Shown: positions 1 through 7,638 of the stretch, one piece after another
Position numbering within the stretch: position 1 is the stretch's first letter
Layout: every line of letters begins with the position of its first letter
From: CAZDJQ01 sp964505765
GTDB taxonomy: Bacteria > Patescibacteriota > Microgenomatia > UBA12405 > JAHJSD01
Assembly: GCA_964505765.1 (NCBI GenBank)
Contig: CAZDJQ010000007.1
Location: forward strand, 1 to 30,411
DNA: 30,411 nucleotides
Direction of reading: 5' to 3'
Notes under the pieces: generated by a model
Databases searched by the model: none
Told to the model about the DNA's origin: nothing
Seen by the model: the letters and a program-made list of their open reading frames with translations, nothing else
Position numbers and translations under genes: made by a program

Positions 1-632
<632 letters not shown>

Positions 633-642
633 ATTTCCCGGC

Positions 643-662
643 TAGTTACCATATGGTAACTA
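643..662. repeat. 20-bp perfect palindrome just upstream of 23S
   Basis: The bases 643-662 read identically on both strands (core GTTACCATATGGTAAC). It lies about 10 bases upstream of the estimated 23S 5' end. In RNA it could form a hairpin that helps 5'-end processing; as DNA it could bind a dimeric protein. Neither is shown by the sequence alone. Confidence 0.6.
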
Positions 663-699
663 TAAATTGCAGGAAATAATATTAATTTCAAAGTGCACT

Positions 700-724
700 A
701 AAAAAACCGAGGCATTTGCCTCGG
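700..724 (-). terminator. Intrinsic terminator-like hairpin in the 23S leader
   Basis: On the minus strand an 8-bp GC-rich stem (CCGAGGCA / TGCCTCGG, bases 707-724, very short loop) is followed directly by seven T residues (700-706). This is a textbook Rho-independent terminator shape. It lies between the 23S promoter (856-884) and the 23S gene, so it would stop transcription before the rRNA unless it is read through or bypassed by antitermination. Confidence 0.7.
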
Positions 725-849
725 CTCCTCAAATAATCTACTGTTGATTAAAAAACTACAACAATCTTCGACAAAAGTGTGTGTTTAAATTATTGTTTAT
801 CATAAGCATTTTTTATTTAGGAAACCGAGACAATCTCGTCTCTTTCAGT
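700..849 (-). ncRNA. Possible ~150-nt small RNA or 23S leader RNA
   Basis: The predicted start near 849 and the terminator-like hairpin at 700-724 delimit about 150 nt with no convincing reading frame. On the minus strand it can fold a 5' hairpin (GAGAC / GTCTC, about 825-845) and a TGTTG / CAACA stem before the terminator. It does not resemble 5S rRNA, tRNA or another family I recognise. It may be a free small RNA or the attenuated leader of the 23S transcript. Confidence 0.35.
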
Positions 850-855
850 GTTGTT

Positions 856-884
856 ATTATACGAAGGTTTGAAATTAAAGTCAA
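856..884 (-). promoter_or_regulatory. Sigma70-type promoter for 23S rRNA / leader RNA
   Basis: On the minus strand, TTGACT (879-884) and TATAAT (856-861) are separated by exactly 17 bp, giving a predicted start near 849. This is one of the best promoter matches in the window and points toward the 23S gene, as expected for an rRNA gene not co-transcribed with 16S. Confidence 0.75.
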
Positions 885-892
885 GACTAGAC

Positions 893-974
893 GTAATTAG
901 TAAAAAGTAATTAGTAATGGGTAAAAAATCTGAAAATAAAATTACTTATTACCTGTTACGATTTACCAATTACA
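893..974. repeat. AT-rich imperfect inverted repeat built of GTAAT-like units
   Basis: Short degenerate units such as GTAATTAG and GTAAAAA form a left arm (about 893-922) whose reverse complement recurs in the right arm (about 942-974), with an AT-rich loop. The right arm includes the last codons and stop of the methyltransferase gene. Similar unit-built stretches occur at 22331-22369 and 26433-26518, so this is a dispersed repeat type in this genome. Together with the leader it accounts for the gene-free stretch 633-955. Confidence 0.6.
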
Positions 975-1477
975 TATAAATAAATACTTTCTTTTTTATC
1001 AATATAGTCAGCACCCGGAATTTGATAATCATTAGAAACCAACTTCACCGGATGATCCAAGTCTTTAATTAATTTTTCTTTTAACTTCGACATATATTTA
1101 GGAAACAGATAGGTGGCAATTACGGTTGCCTGATTATAATCAGCTTTCCAAAAACTTTTCAGTTTTATTTCTGCTTTGTCCTTTAATCCCAATTTTTTGA
1201 TTTTTTTCCGGGACTGATAAACCAAAATCGGATCGATTTCATAACCAACTGCTCGGGCACCCCGGCCGGCAGCTGCAATCACGATCCGCCCGTCCCCTGA
1301 CCCGGGATCAATTACTACGTCTTTCTCATCAACTTCCGCTAAATCCAGCATTTTTTTAACATCGTCATCCTCCGACGGCCGATATACCGGCCCGGCTTGC
1401 GAAGAAAAAGAGATGTAATACATATAAGCAGAGGCCAAAATAAAGAATATCAAACCGGCCCAAAAAAAGATTGTCAT
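956..1477 (-). CDS. Membrane-anchored SAM-dependent methyltransferase, FAM173-like
   Basis: This 173-residue protein starts with a hydrophobic helix (about residues 3-24), followed by a class I (seven-beta-strand) methyltransferase core. Motif I is VIDPGSGDGR at about residues 55-64 and the post-I acidic strand is GYEIDP. The order RPSEDDDV, then DPGSGDGRIVIAAA, then GYEIDP resembles the eukaryotic FAM173/ATPSC-KMT lysine methyltransferases, which are also membrane anchored and use a DLGSGDGR motif. The core is short and the substrate is unknown; a membrane-protein lysine is a guess from the eukaryotic family. It is divergent from the Ppx/GppA-like gene, and a -10 element about 10 bases before the ATG implies a very short leader. 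Its 3' end lies inside an AT-rich repeat. Confidence 0.8.
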   Translation of the reverse strand: MTIFFWAGLIFFILASAYMYYISFSSQAGPVYRPSEDDDVKKMLDLAEVDEKDVVIDPGSGDGRIVIAAAGRGARAVGYEIDPILVYQSRKKIKKLGLKDKAEIKLKSFWKADYNQATVIATYLFPKYMSKLKEKLIKDLDHPVKLVSNDYQIPGADYIDKKESIYLYVIGKS

Positions 1478-1487
1478 CTGTGAATAT

Positions 1488-1495
1488 ATTATAAT
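1488..1495. promoter_or_regulatory. Symmetric bidirectional -10 element
   Basis: ATTATAAT at 1488-1495 is its own reverse complement and supplies TATAAT on both strands: 1490-1495 toward the Ppx/GppA-like gene and 1488-1493 toward the methyltransferase gene. Predicted starts fall near 1502 and 1481, right at or next to the two start codons. No good -35 box is seen on either side. Confidence 0.55.
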
Positions 1496-1502
1496 GTATT
1501 CA

Positions 1503-2393
1503 ATGAATTACGTATTAGTCGACATTGGGTCTTCTACTTTAAAAGCGTATCTGTACAACGGAAAAGAAACAAAACTTTTGCTTGAAAAAAGCATTCATTT
1601 TAAGAACAATTTTCAAAACGGCGATATATCAAAACAAGACAAGACAAAACTAATAAAATTAATAAAAAAATTAAAACAAAAATACTCTCAAGCTGTCTTT
1701 CTCACTTTCGCCACTTCTGTTTTTAGAAACCTCGCTCCTGCTAAAAAAGTGTTGCTTATTGAAGAGTTTTATGCTGAAACCAGCGTTATTTTAAACATCA
1801 TTAATCAAACTGTGGAAAGCTTGTATCTTCAAATTGCGTCAACAACAAATTATCAAACTGAGGAAAAGTTAATGCTTATGAATATCGGAGGAGGGTCAAC
1901 GAAACTTATAATTTTAAAAAACAATTTGGTAGTTGAGCGCAAAAATATTCAAATAGGAGTTGGAACTATTATTAAAAAATTTCCGCCGATCAATAATCAA
2001 ATATCCGGCGTGCCGATTAAGCAAGTAGTCAACTTTGTGCAAAGAAAACTACCTGAGCTCAAAAATAAACCCAAAATTATTTTCTATACCGGCGGAGAAT
2101 TAAAATATATGAAATTAACAAAATACCCCTTAAAAGAAAATTATTTGTTTAAAGATAAACACCACCCAAATTTGATGCATTTTGATGATTTTAAGCAAAA
2201 AAACAAAGAAATATTCAACAAAATTAAGTTAACTGAACTAGAATCGTTAATGCCAGAAAATCCAAAATGGATGCACGGTGCCCGCAGTTGTTCAGCACTA
2301 GCCCAAGCAATATGTAATCAGTACAAAATTAAAACAATTGTTCCTTCAAATGTTAATTTAATAGACGGTGTAATTTACTATCTATCAAAATAA
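1503..2393 (+). CDS. Ppx/GppA-family phosphatase (exopolyphosphatase-like)
   Basis: This 296-residue protein has the ASKHA-fold signature of the Ppx/GppA family. There is an N-terminal phosphate loop VDIGSSTLKAYLY (from about residue 5), a FATSVFRN segment matching the family's ATSA-R block, a second loop NIGGGSTKL (about residues 126-134), and a C-terminal NLIDGV helix. The family hydrolyses polyphosphate or pppGpp; which applies here cannot be read from sequence. It lacks the C-terminal HD-type domain of long Ppx proteins. I chose the ATG at 1503 because the ATG at 1494 overlaps the -10 element and the expected transcript begins at 1502-1503, implying leaderless translation. Codon use is more A-rich than in most neighbours. 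It converges on gmd. Confidence 0.8.
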   Translation: MNYVLVDIGSSTLKAYLYNGKETKLLLEKSIHFKNNFQNGDISKQDKTKLIKLIKKLKQKYSQAVFLTFATSVFRNLAPAKKVLLIEEFYAETSVILNIINQTVESLYLQIASTTNYQTEEKLMLMNIGGGSTKLIILKNNLVVERKNIQIGVGTIIKKFPPINNQISGVPIKQVVNFVQRKLPELKNKPKIIFYTGGELKYMKLTKYPLKENYLFKDKHHPNLMHFDDFKQKNKEIFNKIKLTELESLMPENPKWMHGARSCSALAQAICNQYKIKTIVPSNVNLIDGVIYYLSK

Positions 2394-2419
2394 AATTCAG
2401 TTCAATAAATAATTTCACC

Positions 2420-3442
2420 TCATTTTTCTTGGAGTGTTTTTAAATCTGAATTCACCATTATTTCTACCAATTCTTCAAAAGTTACTTCCGGCTCCCAGCC
2501 CAATTCTTTTTTAATTTTTGACGCATCAGCATTTAGAACTTCAACATCAGCTGGTCTAAAAAATTCTGAATTAACCTCAACTACTTTTTCTCTGTTATCT
2601 TTACGTTTAGCAATTTCATCAACTCCTTTGCCCGACCAGACTAAATCTATGTCAATTGCTTTAAAAGCAGCATTAACAAAATCCCTAACCGTATGTGTTT
2701 CACCAGTCCCAACAACATAATTTTTAGGCTGGTCATTTTGAAGCATCATCCAAATAGCTCTAACGTAATCCGGAGCATAACCCCAATCTCTTTTGGCATT
2801 TAAATTCCCCAACTGCAGCGGTTTTTTAGTCATCCCCAGTTTATACCGACCAACATAATGAGTAATTTTATGGGTGACAAAGTCTAAGCCACGACGCGGT
2901 CCTTCATGATTAAACAATATTCCAGCCACAGCAAAAAGATCATAAGATTGACGATAATTAATTGTCAACCAATGAGCTGCTAATTTGGCAATTGCGTAAG
3001 GGCTTTGAGGATAAAATCTGCTTTCTTCATTTTGAGTTTTATCAACCACTTTACCAAACATTTCACTAGTTGAAGCTTGGTAAAACTTAGTGTCAGGCTT
3101 AATCACTTGAATTGCTTTTAAACAATTAAGCACTCCTAAATAATTTACTTTAGTCGTCAGCTCTGGCTGTTTCCAAGACTGGCCTACGTGAGATTGAGCC
3201 GCCAGGTTGTAAAATTCATCCGGCTGATATTTTTTTATTGCCCGCTCAAGAGAAACAGTATCTAATAAATCGCCAGAAAATTGAATAATTTTATCCCAAA
3301 GATGATGTGATACGCGGCTAGGCGGTTCTGTGCTAACCCGCCGAACCATCCCAACTACCCGATAATCCTTTTCCAGAAGAAAATCTGCTAAGTGCGAGCC
3401 GTCTTGGCCGGTAATACCTGTAATAATTGCAGTTTTGCTCAT
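2420..3442 (-). CDS. gmd: GDP-mannose 4,6-dehydratase
   Basis: This 340-residue short-chain dehydrogenase-like enzyme converts GDP-D-mannose to GDP-4-keto-6-deoxymannose, the precursor of fucose, rhamnose and related surface sugars. The N-terminal NADP-binding glycine motif GITGQDGSH is at about residues 8-16. The catalytic Ser/Thr segment ASTSEMFG and the Tyr-Lys pair in SPYAIAK are both present, and GILFNHEGPRRG is the characteristic Gmd substrate loop. Length is close to the family norm. An AAGAAGG sequence just before the ATG could serve as a ribosome binding site. The glycosyltransferases at 22421-24682 could use the product pathway, but are not adjacent. Confidence 0.96.
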   Translation of the reverse strand: MSKTAIITGITGQDGSHLADFLLEKDYRVVGMVRRVSTEPPSRVSHHLWDKIIQFSGDLLDTVSLERAIKKYQPDEFYNLAAQSHVGQSWKQPELTTKVNYLGVLNCLKAIQVIKPDTKFYQASTSEMFGKVVDKTQNEESRFYPQSPYAIAKLAAHWLTINYRQSYDLFAVAGILFNHEGPRRGLDFVTHKITHYVGRYKLGMTKKPLQLGNLNAKRDWGYAPDYVRAIWMMLQNDQPKNYVVGTGETHTVRDFVNAAFKAIDIDLVWSGKGVDEIAKRKDNREKVVEVNSEFFRPADVEVLNADASKIKKELGWEPEVTFEELVEIMVNSDLKTLQEK

Positions 3443-3484
3443 AAAGCCTTCTTCATTAATATCTAATCATAAAAATTAACAAAT

Positions 3485-4516
3485 TTAAAGGTTAATCACT
3501 TTGGCCGGAAAAGGAACATCAATCGAATCGGTTGAGGTGATAAACCCTTGATAATCAGGCAAAATAGAAACCACTAATTCCCGGTTCTGCTCATCTAGTT
3601 CGGAAAAAATATCATCGAGTAAAAGCAGTGGTTTTTTTTCATATTCGGATTCAACATAAGCTAAGTGCGCTAACTTTAAGCCCAAGGCCGCTATCCGCTG
3701 TTGACCGCGGGACCCCCAGACAGCCAACTCTTTTTGATTTTTATCAAATTCATCAGATAAAACAAGAAAGTCATCCCGATGCGGCCCGATTGTCGTTATC
3801 CCCCGATTAATATCTTTTTCCAGTTTTTCTTTTAACAAATTGACAGTGACCGGACTGACCTGATAGTCTAATTCCAAATGGGAAAACTCTGTTTTTTCAG
3901 TCTGCCAGTAATAGTTGCAGTAATCAATAAACTTCCGTCTCGCCTGAATTAAGGTCTGACCGTTTTTTTCTAAAGTCTGACTCCAAAAAAACAATTCTTG
4001 TTTAGAGGCCCGGTCAGCTTGGATCTGTTTTAACACCCGATTGCGACGGGAAACCGCTTTATTATATGTCAACAATGCCTGGTTATACTGCCAATCAAGC
4101 GGGGCTAATAAATTATCTAAAAATGCTCGCCGTCTGCCGGGGGAGCCGGTAGTTACCCGAATATCCTGCGGCCGGAACAAAACACTAATTAATTCCTTTT
4201 GAAACCGGGTTTTTTTTCTTTCAACCTTATCAACCCAAAACTGCTTATTTGCTTGACCTTGGTCGTTTTTAATTGCAATTTTTAAATGTTTATTGTCTCC
4301 CCAGCCTTCAACCAAAGCCAGATCTTCCCCCCATTTAATTAATTCTTGATTGGTCTGGGCTCGAAAACTGTCACCGGTTGTCAACAAACTAATTGCTTCC
4401 AACAAGTTTGTTTTGCCGACAGTGTTCGGCCCGATTATCAGGTTGAGGTCAGGAGAGAACTTAAATTCACAAGAATAATTACGAAAGTTAACTAATTTTA
4501 TTTTTTTTAGTTTCAT
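3485..4516 (-). CDS. recF: DNA replication/repair protein RecF
   Basis: This 343-residue SMC-like ATPase helps load RecA at single-strand gaps with RecO and RecR. Walker A is GPNTVGKT at residues 29-36, the signature region is SRGQQRIAALGLKLA, and Walker B with the D-loop is LLLLDDIFSELD at about 297-308. The family segment IGPHRDD is also present. It is slightly shorter than typical RecF. The ATG overlaps the rplY stop in an ATGA junction, so the two are translationally coupled. In many bacteria recF follows dnaN; here it lies on the far side of the origin from dnaN. Confidence 0.96.
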   Translation of the reverse strand: MKLKKIKLVNFRNYSCEFKFSPDLNLIIGPNTVGKTNLLEAISLLTTGDSFRAQTNQELIKWGEDLALVEGWGDNKHLKIAIKNDQGQANKQFWVDKVERKKTRFQKELISVLFRPQDIRVTTGSPGRRRAFLDNLLAPLDWQYNQALLTYNKAVSRRNRVLKQIQADRASKQELFFWSQTLEKNGQTLIQARRKFIDYCNYYWQTEKTEFSHLELDYQVSPVTVNLLKEKLEKDINRGITTIGPHRDDFLVLSDEFDKNQKELAVWGSRGQQRIAALGLKLAHLAYVESEYEKKPLLLLDDIFSELDEQNRELVVSILPDYQGFITSTDSIDVPFPAKVINL

Positions 4517-5238
4517 TCTGCTTCGGCTTGAGCTTTTTCTTCTTCAGTTTTTTGTTTAGTCACTTCTACTTCCTCCGGCCCGATCTCGCCTTCTTCGGCT
4601 ATTGCTTCCTCTAATTCCTCTTCGCCCAAAAGAATTTCTTCTTCACTGACCGGTTCTTCAATTTCTTCCATTAAAGGTTCTATTTTGGCAATTATCTGAT
4701 CCTTTTCAGCATGGACTTCCACTTTGTCGCTGTCGTAATCCAATTCAGTTATGGTAACAAAATCGTCTACTTCTTCCAAAGAGGTGATGGCTACAATAAA
4801 TTTTTCAGGCAAGGCGTCCGGCAGGGCTTCTACTTCAACTTCACTCATCTGCTGAACTAAAACTCCTTCACCTGATTTATCAGCCGGCGAAACTCCACTA
4901 AGTTCAATTGGGACATCAACGGTAACCGTTTGACTTAAATCAACTTGATAGAAATCCAGATGAATCAATTCATCGGAGATTGGGTCATATTGCGGATTTT
5001 TCATCATAACCGTCCGTTCGCTCATCCGCTGATCACCAAATTCCAAATTTATCAATCCGGTCTCTCCAACCTGATAAAACAAGTCTTTGACATCGTGCCG
5101 GTCTATTTTTATATTAATACTATCTGTTGATGGGCCATAAACCACCGCCGGCAAAGAGCCTTGCCGTCGAAGCTGTTTGACTTGCCCTCCGGTTAATTCT
5201 CTTTTTTCAACTTTTAGTTTTGGTCTGTATTTAGCCAT
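4513..5238 (-). CDS. rplY: Large ribosomal subunit protein bL25 (CTC/TL5 type)
   Basis: This 241-residue protein matches the long form of bL25, which binds 5S rRNA. The N-terminal beta-barrel region (about 1-95) contains LRRQGSLPAVVYG and the DFYQVD segment. The C-terminal CTC-like domain follows (about 96-185, with ELSGVSPADKSGEGV). The last roughly 55 residues form a Glu-rich low-complexity tail that is probably disordered. It is the first gene of a unit with recF (4-bp overlap). A GATAAT sequence lies five bases before the ATG and could be a -10 element, but no clear -35 is seen. Confidence 0.94.
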   Translation of the reverse strand: MAKYRPKLKVEKRELTGGQVKQLRRQGSLPAVVYGPSTDSINIKIDRHDVKDLFYQVGETGLINLEFGDQRMSERTVMMKNPQYDPISDELIHLDFYQVDLSQTVTVDVPIELSGVSPADKSGEGVLVQQMSEVEVEALPDALPEKFIVAITSLEEVDDFVTITELDYDSDKVEVHAEKDQIIAKIEPLMEEIEEPVSEEEILLGEEELEEAIAEEGEIGPEEVEVTKQKTEEEKAQAEAE

Positions 5239-5341
5239 TTATTATTATCTATTTTATTAACTATTAGTTATGAATTATAAATTTTTAATTTCTGACTACA
5301 ATCCATAATCTATCGACTATCGACTGCTTCTGAGCCATTTG

Positions 5342-5698
5342 GGTGGAGATGCTCGGCAATGAACCGAGGTCCAGAAAAATACCTAAAAAACTTCTACAAG
5401 CTTAGTCAGACTTAAGTTTGTGCTGATAAATAGACGTCTGACAAAACTTTTATCAGCCTTGGTTAAATAATTTCTTTTCTTATCCTAACCAAAGACAAGA
5501 AAATAAGTTCGAATTGTTGACACTCAACTTAATCTCTCGAACAAAAATTAAGCGAATGCTCCGATGTTATGCTAATGCATAATTCGGAGAGCCAAATTTG
5601 TTTTCGGCATGTTTTGTTTTGATCTGTTTTGTCTCGAATGATCAACGAGAGCTTGCTGTTTTTTTAAAGTTCTTTTTCCGTCGAATCTTGACATCCCC
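5342..5698 (-). ncRNA. ssrA: Transfer-messenger RNA (tmRNA)
   Basis: On the minus strand the 5' end GGGGATG (from 5698) pairs with CATCTCC (5345-5351) to make a 7-bp acceptor stem with one G-U pair, and the 5' region carries the conserved GATTCGACGG. The T arm is CTCGG-TTCATTG-CCGAG. An internal frame (5567-5608) encodes the tag AENKFGSPNYALA followed by TAA, and its end lies in a CTCCGA/TCGGAG helix as in other tmRNAs. After the discriminator A the genome reads CCC, so the terminal A of CCA must be added after transcription. tmRNA with SmpB rescues stalled ribosomes and tags the peptide for proteolysis. smpB ends 40 bases upstream on the same strand; I see no separate promoter, so one transcript is likely. 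Confidence 0.95.
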
Positions 5699-5738
5699 AA
5701 TTAAAACATGTGACATGTCAATGGTCAAATGTTGAATA

Positions 5739-6176
5739 TCAACTGTCAGGAAATTCTCTTTTTAACTTACGATCAATTTCCCGCTCCATTAAGTCTTTCT
5801 TTTTTTGATGTTTTGTTTTGCGCCTGCCAATCCCTAACAATACCTTTATCCAGCGCCCTTTAGTATAGCAAGCTAGAGGCACCATTGTCAATTTGGATTT
5901 TTTTGCATCTTTCAGGGTTTTAATCTGGTTTTTGGTCAATAAAAGTTTCCTTTTCCGTTTCGGTTCCTGTGAGTCCATTCTTGCGAAAGGATAGGGGGTA
6001 ATATCAGCATTAATTAAATACGCTTCATTGTCTTCTAATCGGACAAAGGCATCTTTAAGCTGGATCCCCCGGGTTCTAATTGCTTTTACTTCCGCTCCGG
6101 TCAGTTTTATTCCTGCTTCCAGCTTGTCTTGAATATCATATTCCCGATACGCGTTTTTGTTTAATATTTTTTTCAT
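5739..6176 (-). CDS. smpB: SsrA-binding protein SmpB
   Basis: This 145-residue beta-barrel RNA-binding protein carries tmRNA to stalled ribosomes. It has the family start NKNAYREYDI, the block GIKLTGAEVKAIR (about residues 23-35), LINADITPY, and a basic C-terminal tail rich in Lys and Arg (RRKTKHQKKK) that in other species enters the mRNA channel. It is a little shorter than the usual 150-160 residues. The ATG is only six bases after a TATAAT (6183-6188), so the mRNA is probably leaderless. It lies directly upstream of ssrA on the same strand. Confidence 0.97.
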   Translation of the reverse strand: MKKILNKNAYREYDIQDKLEAGIKLTGAEVKAIRTRGIQLKDAFVRLEDNEAYLINADITPYPFARMDSQEPKRKRKLLLTKNQIKTLKDAKKSKLTMVPLACYTKGRWIKVLLGIGRRKTKHQKKKDLMEREIDRKLKREFPDS

Positions 6177-6182
6177 ACTACT

Positions 6183-6188
6183 ATTATA
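6183..6188 (-). promoter_or_regulatory. -10 element for smpB(-ssrA)
   Basis: TATAAT on the minus strand ends six bases before the smpB ATG, so transcription should begin at or next to the start codon. A small inverted repeat (GGCCT / AGGCC, about 6191-6204) sits in the spacer just upstream. No good -35 match is seen. Confidence 0.55.
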
Positions 6189-6260
6189 CAGGCCTCAGAA
6201 GGCCAAATGGTTATATTGCTATATTGTTATATGGCTAAATTGAAAACAATAAATTTTTTC

Positions 6261-6300
6261 GTAGGGATTGTCGTAGGGACAGGTCGCGACCTGTCCCTAC
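6261..6300. repeat. REP-like palindromic element with GTAG motif
   Basis: Bases 6273-6300 form a perfect 28-bp palindrome that begins GTAGGGACAGG and ends with its reverse complement. It is preceded by a second partial copy of the arm, GTAGGGA, at 6261-6267. A GTAG tetranucleotide next to a GC-rich hairpin is characteristic of REP elements mobilised by RAYT-type transposases. Six T residues follow on the plus strand, but no plus-strand gene lies upstream to be terminated. The unit lies in the 184-bp gap between smpB and jag and contrasts with the AT-rich surroundings. Confidence 0.6.
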
Positions 6301-6360
6301 TTTTTTGTTTTTAAATCGAGAAGTGTCAATGGTCAATGGTTAACGGTTAATGGTCAGGTG

Positions 6361-6819
6361 TTATTCCGATACCGGGGAAATTACCACGTATCGGCGGGAA
6401 GCTTCACCGGTAGATTCTGTTTTTACTGCCGGATCCTCGCTTAGAGTAATATGAATTATTCTTCTTTCATATGGAGTCATTGGCGATAAAGCAACTGGCT
6501 GTCCACTCATTTTTGCTTTTTGACCGGCATTCAAGGCAATTTTCTGCAATCTTTCTTCCTGCTCCTGCCGATATTCATTAATATCAATCAGAATCCGCTG
6601 CCATTCTCCTAATTGATGAAAAAGCATCAGCCCTAAAATTAATTGTATTGCCGATAATGTTTTGCCGTGAAAACCAATTAAGTGGCCCGGCTCTTCAACT
6701 TTAAGAATTACTTTTAAAGCCTCATTTTCTTTATCTTCTTCAACTGTAATTTCTGACTCAAACTCCAATTTTGTTAAAAGCTGAGCGGTTAAATCTTTTG
6801 CTAATTCTTTTTTATCCAT
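6361..6819 (-). CDS. khpB: KH/R3H RNA-binding protein (Jag/KhpB)
   Basis: This 152-residue protein has a KH domain with the RNA-binding loop GFHG (in GHLIGFHGKTL, about residues 45-55) followed by an R3H domain (about 90-150, with PMTPYERRIIH and the Arg-rich end). It lacks the N-terminal Jag_N domain found in many Firmicutes Jag proteins. In Gram-positive bacteria KhpB binds small RNAs and influences cell division. It sits downstream of yidC on the same strand, the usual place in the rpmH-rnpA-yidC-jag cluster, with a 39-bp gap. Confidence 0.93.
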   Translation of the reverse strand: MDKKELAKDLTAQLLTKLEFESEITVEEDKENEALKVILKVEEPGHLIGFHGKTLSAIQLILGLMLFHQLGEWQRILIDINEYRQEQEERLQKIALNAGQKAKMSGQPVALSPMTPYERRIIHITLSEDPAVKTESTGEASRRYVVISPVSE

Positions 6820-6858
6820 TATATTTTTCTTATTAACTAATAAACTAAAAGCCAGCCG

Positions 6859-7614
6859 CTATTTTTTATTTAGGATCAGCTGTTGAACTAAATTAAACAA
6901 ACTAAACACAAACCAATACAAGACTAGACCGGAAGGAAATCTGGTTCCAATTAATAGAGTCATTATCGGAAACAAATAAAGTGACTGCGTCTGCATCATT
7001 GAAGCGAAATCATCTGCTTTTTCTTTGGTTTCTTTGGCAACCTCTTCTTGCTCCTTTGCCTGCGGCATTCTTAATTTAGCTGATAAGAATTGGGTCGCCG
7101 CCGCCGCAATCAAAAACAAACCCGGCACTTTACGGCCAAAAAGCTCAATCATATCCGGCTCTGATAAATTCAAATACCAAAATTTTAAATTAAAAGTAAG
7201 GTCAGCGGGCAATTCTAAAAATGGATAAAGCAATTTGTTCAATTCTCCCACTCCGCCGTTGTCTCCTAAGACATTCCTAAAAGCTTGGAACAAAGCAATT
7301 AAGATAATAATTTGTAAAATTTGAGGTAAAATGCCGGAAAACGGTTTAACTCCTTTTTCTTTATACAACTCCATCTGAGCTTGAGCTAAGGCTTGCTTAT
7401 CGTCATTATGCTTGTTTTTCAACTTTTCCAGTTCCGGGGCAATTTCTTTCATTTTTTCCGCTGTTTTTAAAGAAGGCAAAGTCAACGGGAGTAATAAAGC
7501 CCGTAAACTCAGAGTTAATCCCATAATCGCCGCTCCTAGATTCCCAAATAAATGGTAAAAAGCAATCAAGGCGTTTAATAATGGTTGTAATAAAAAAGTT
7601 TGCCAAATATTCAT
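6859..7614 (-). CDS. yidC: Membrane protein insertase YidC/Oxa1
   Basis: This 251-residue protein has the YidC core: a first transmembrane segment (about 10-45), a hydrophilic hairpin rich in Lys and Glu (about 55-90, with MKEIAPELEKLKNKH), then further membrane helices near 95-115, 160-180 and 210-245. It is the short Gram-positive-like form without a large periplasmic domain. It inserts membrane proteins with or without SecYEG. I cannot tell from sequence whether it carries a lipoprotein signal. Start: ATG at 7614, 24 bases after rnpA; the spacer carries tandem copies of TAATTATGC and no Shine-Dalgarno sequence. Confidence 0.95.
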   Translation of the reverse strand: MNIWQTFLLQPLLNALIAFYHLFGNLGAAIMGLTLSLRALLLPLTLPSLKTAEKMKEIAPELEKLKNKHNDDKQALAQAQMELYKEKGVKPFSGILPQILQIIILIALFQAFRNVLGDNGGVGELNKLLYPFLELPADLTFNLKFWYLNLSEPDMIELFGRKVPGLFLIAAAATQFLSAKLRMPQAKEQEEVAKETKEKADDFASMMQTQSLYLFPIMTLLIGTRFPSGLVLYWFVFSLFNLVQQLILNKK

Positions 7615-7638
7615 AATTACCGCATAATTATTGCATAA

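Noticed and set aside
6273..6306. Palindrome plus T run as an intrinsic terminator
   Set aside because: The T run is on the plus strand, but neighbouring genes are on the minus strand; no transcript to be terminated is evident.
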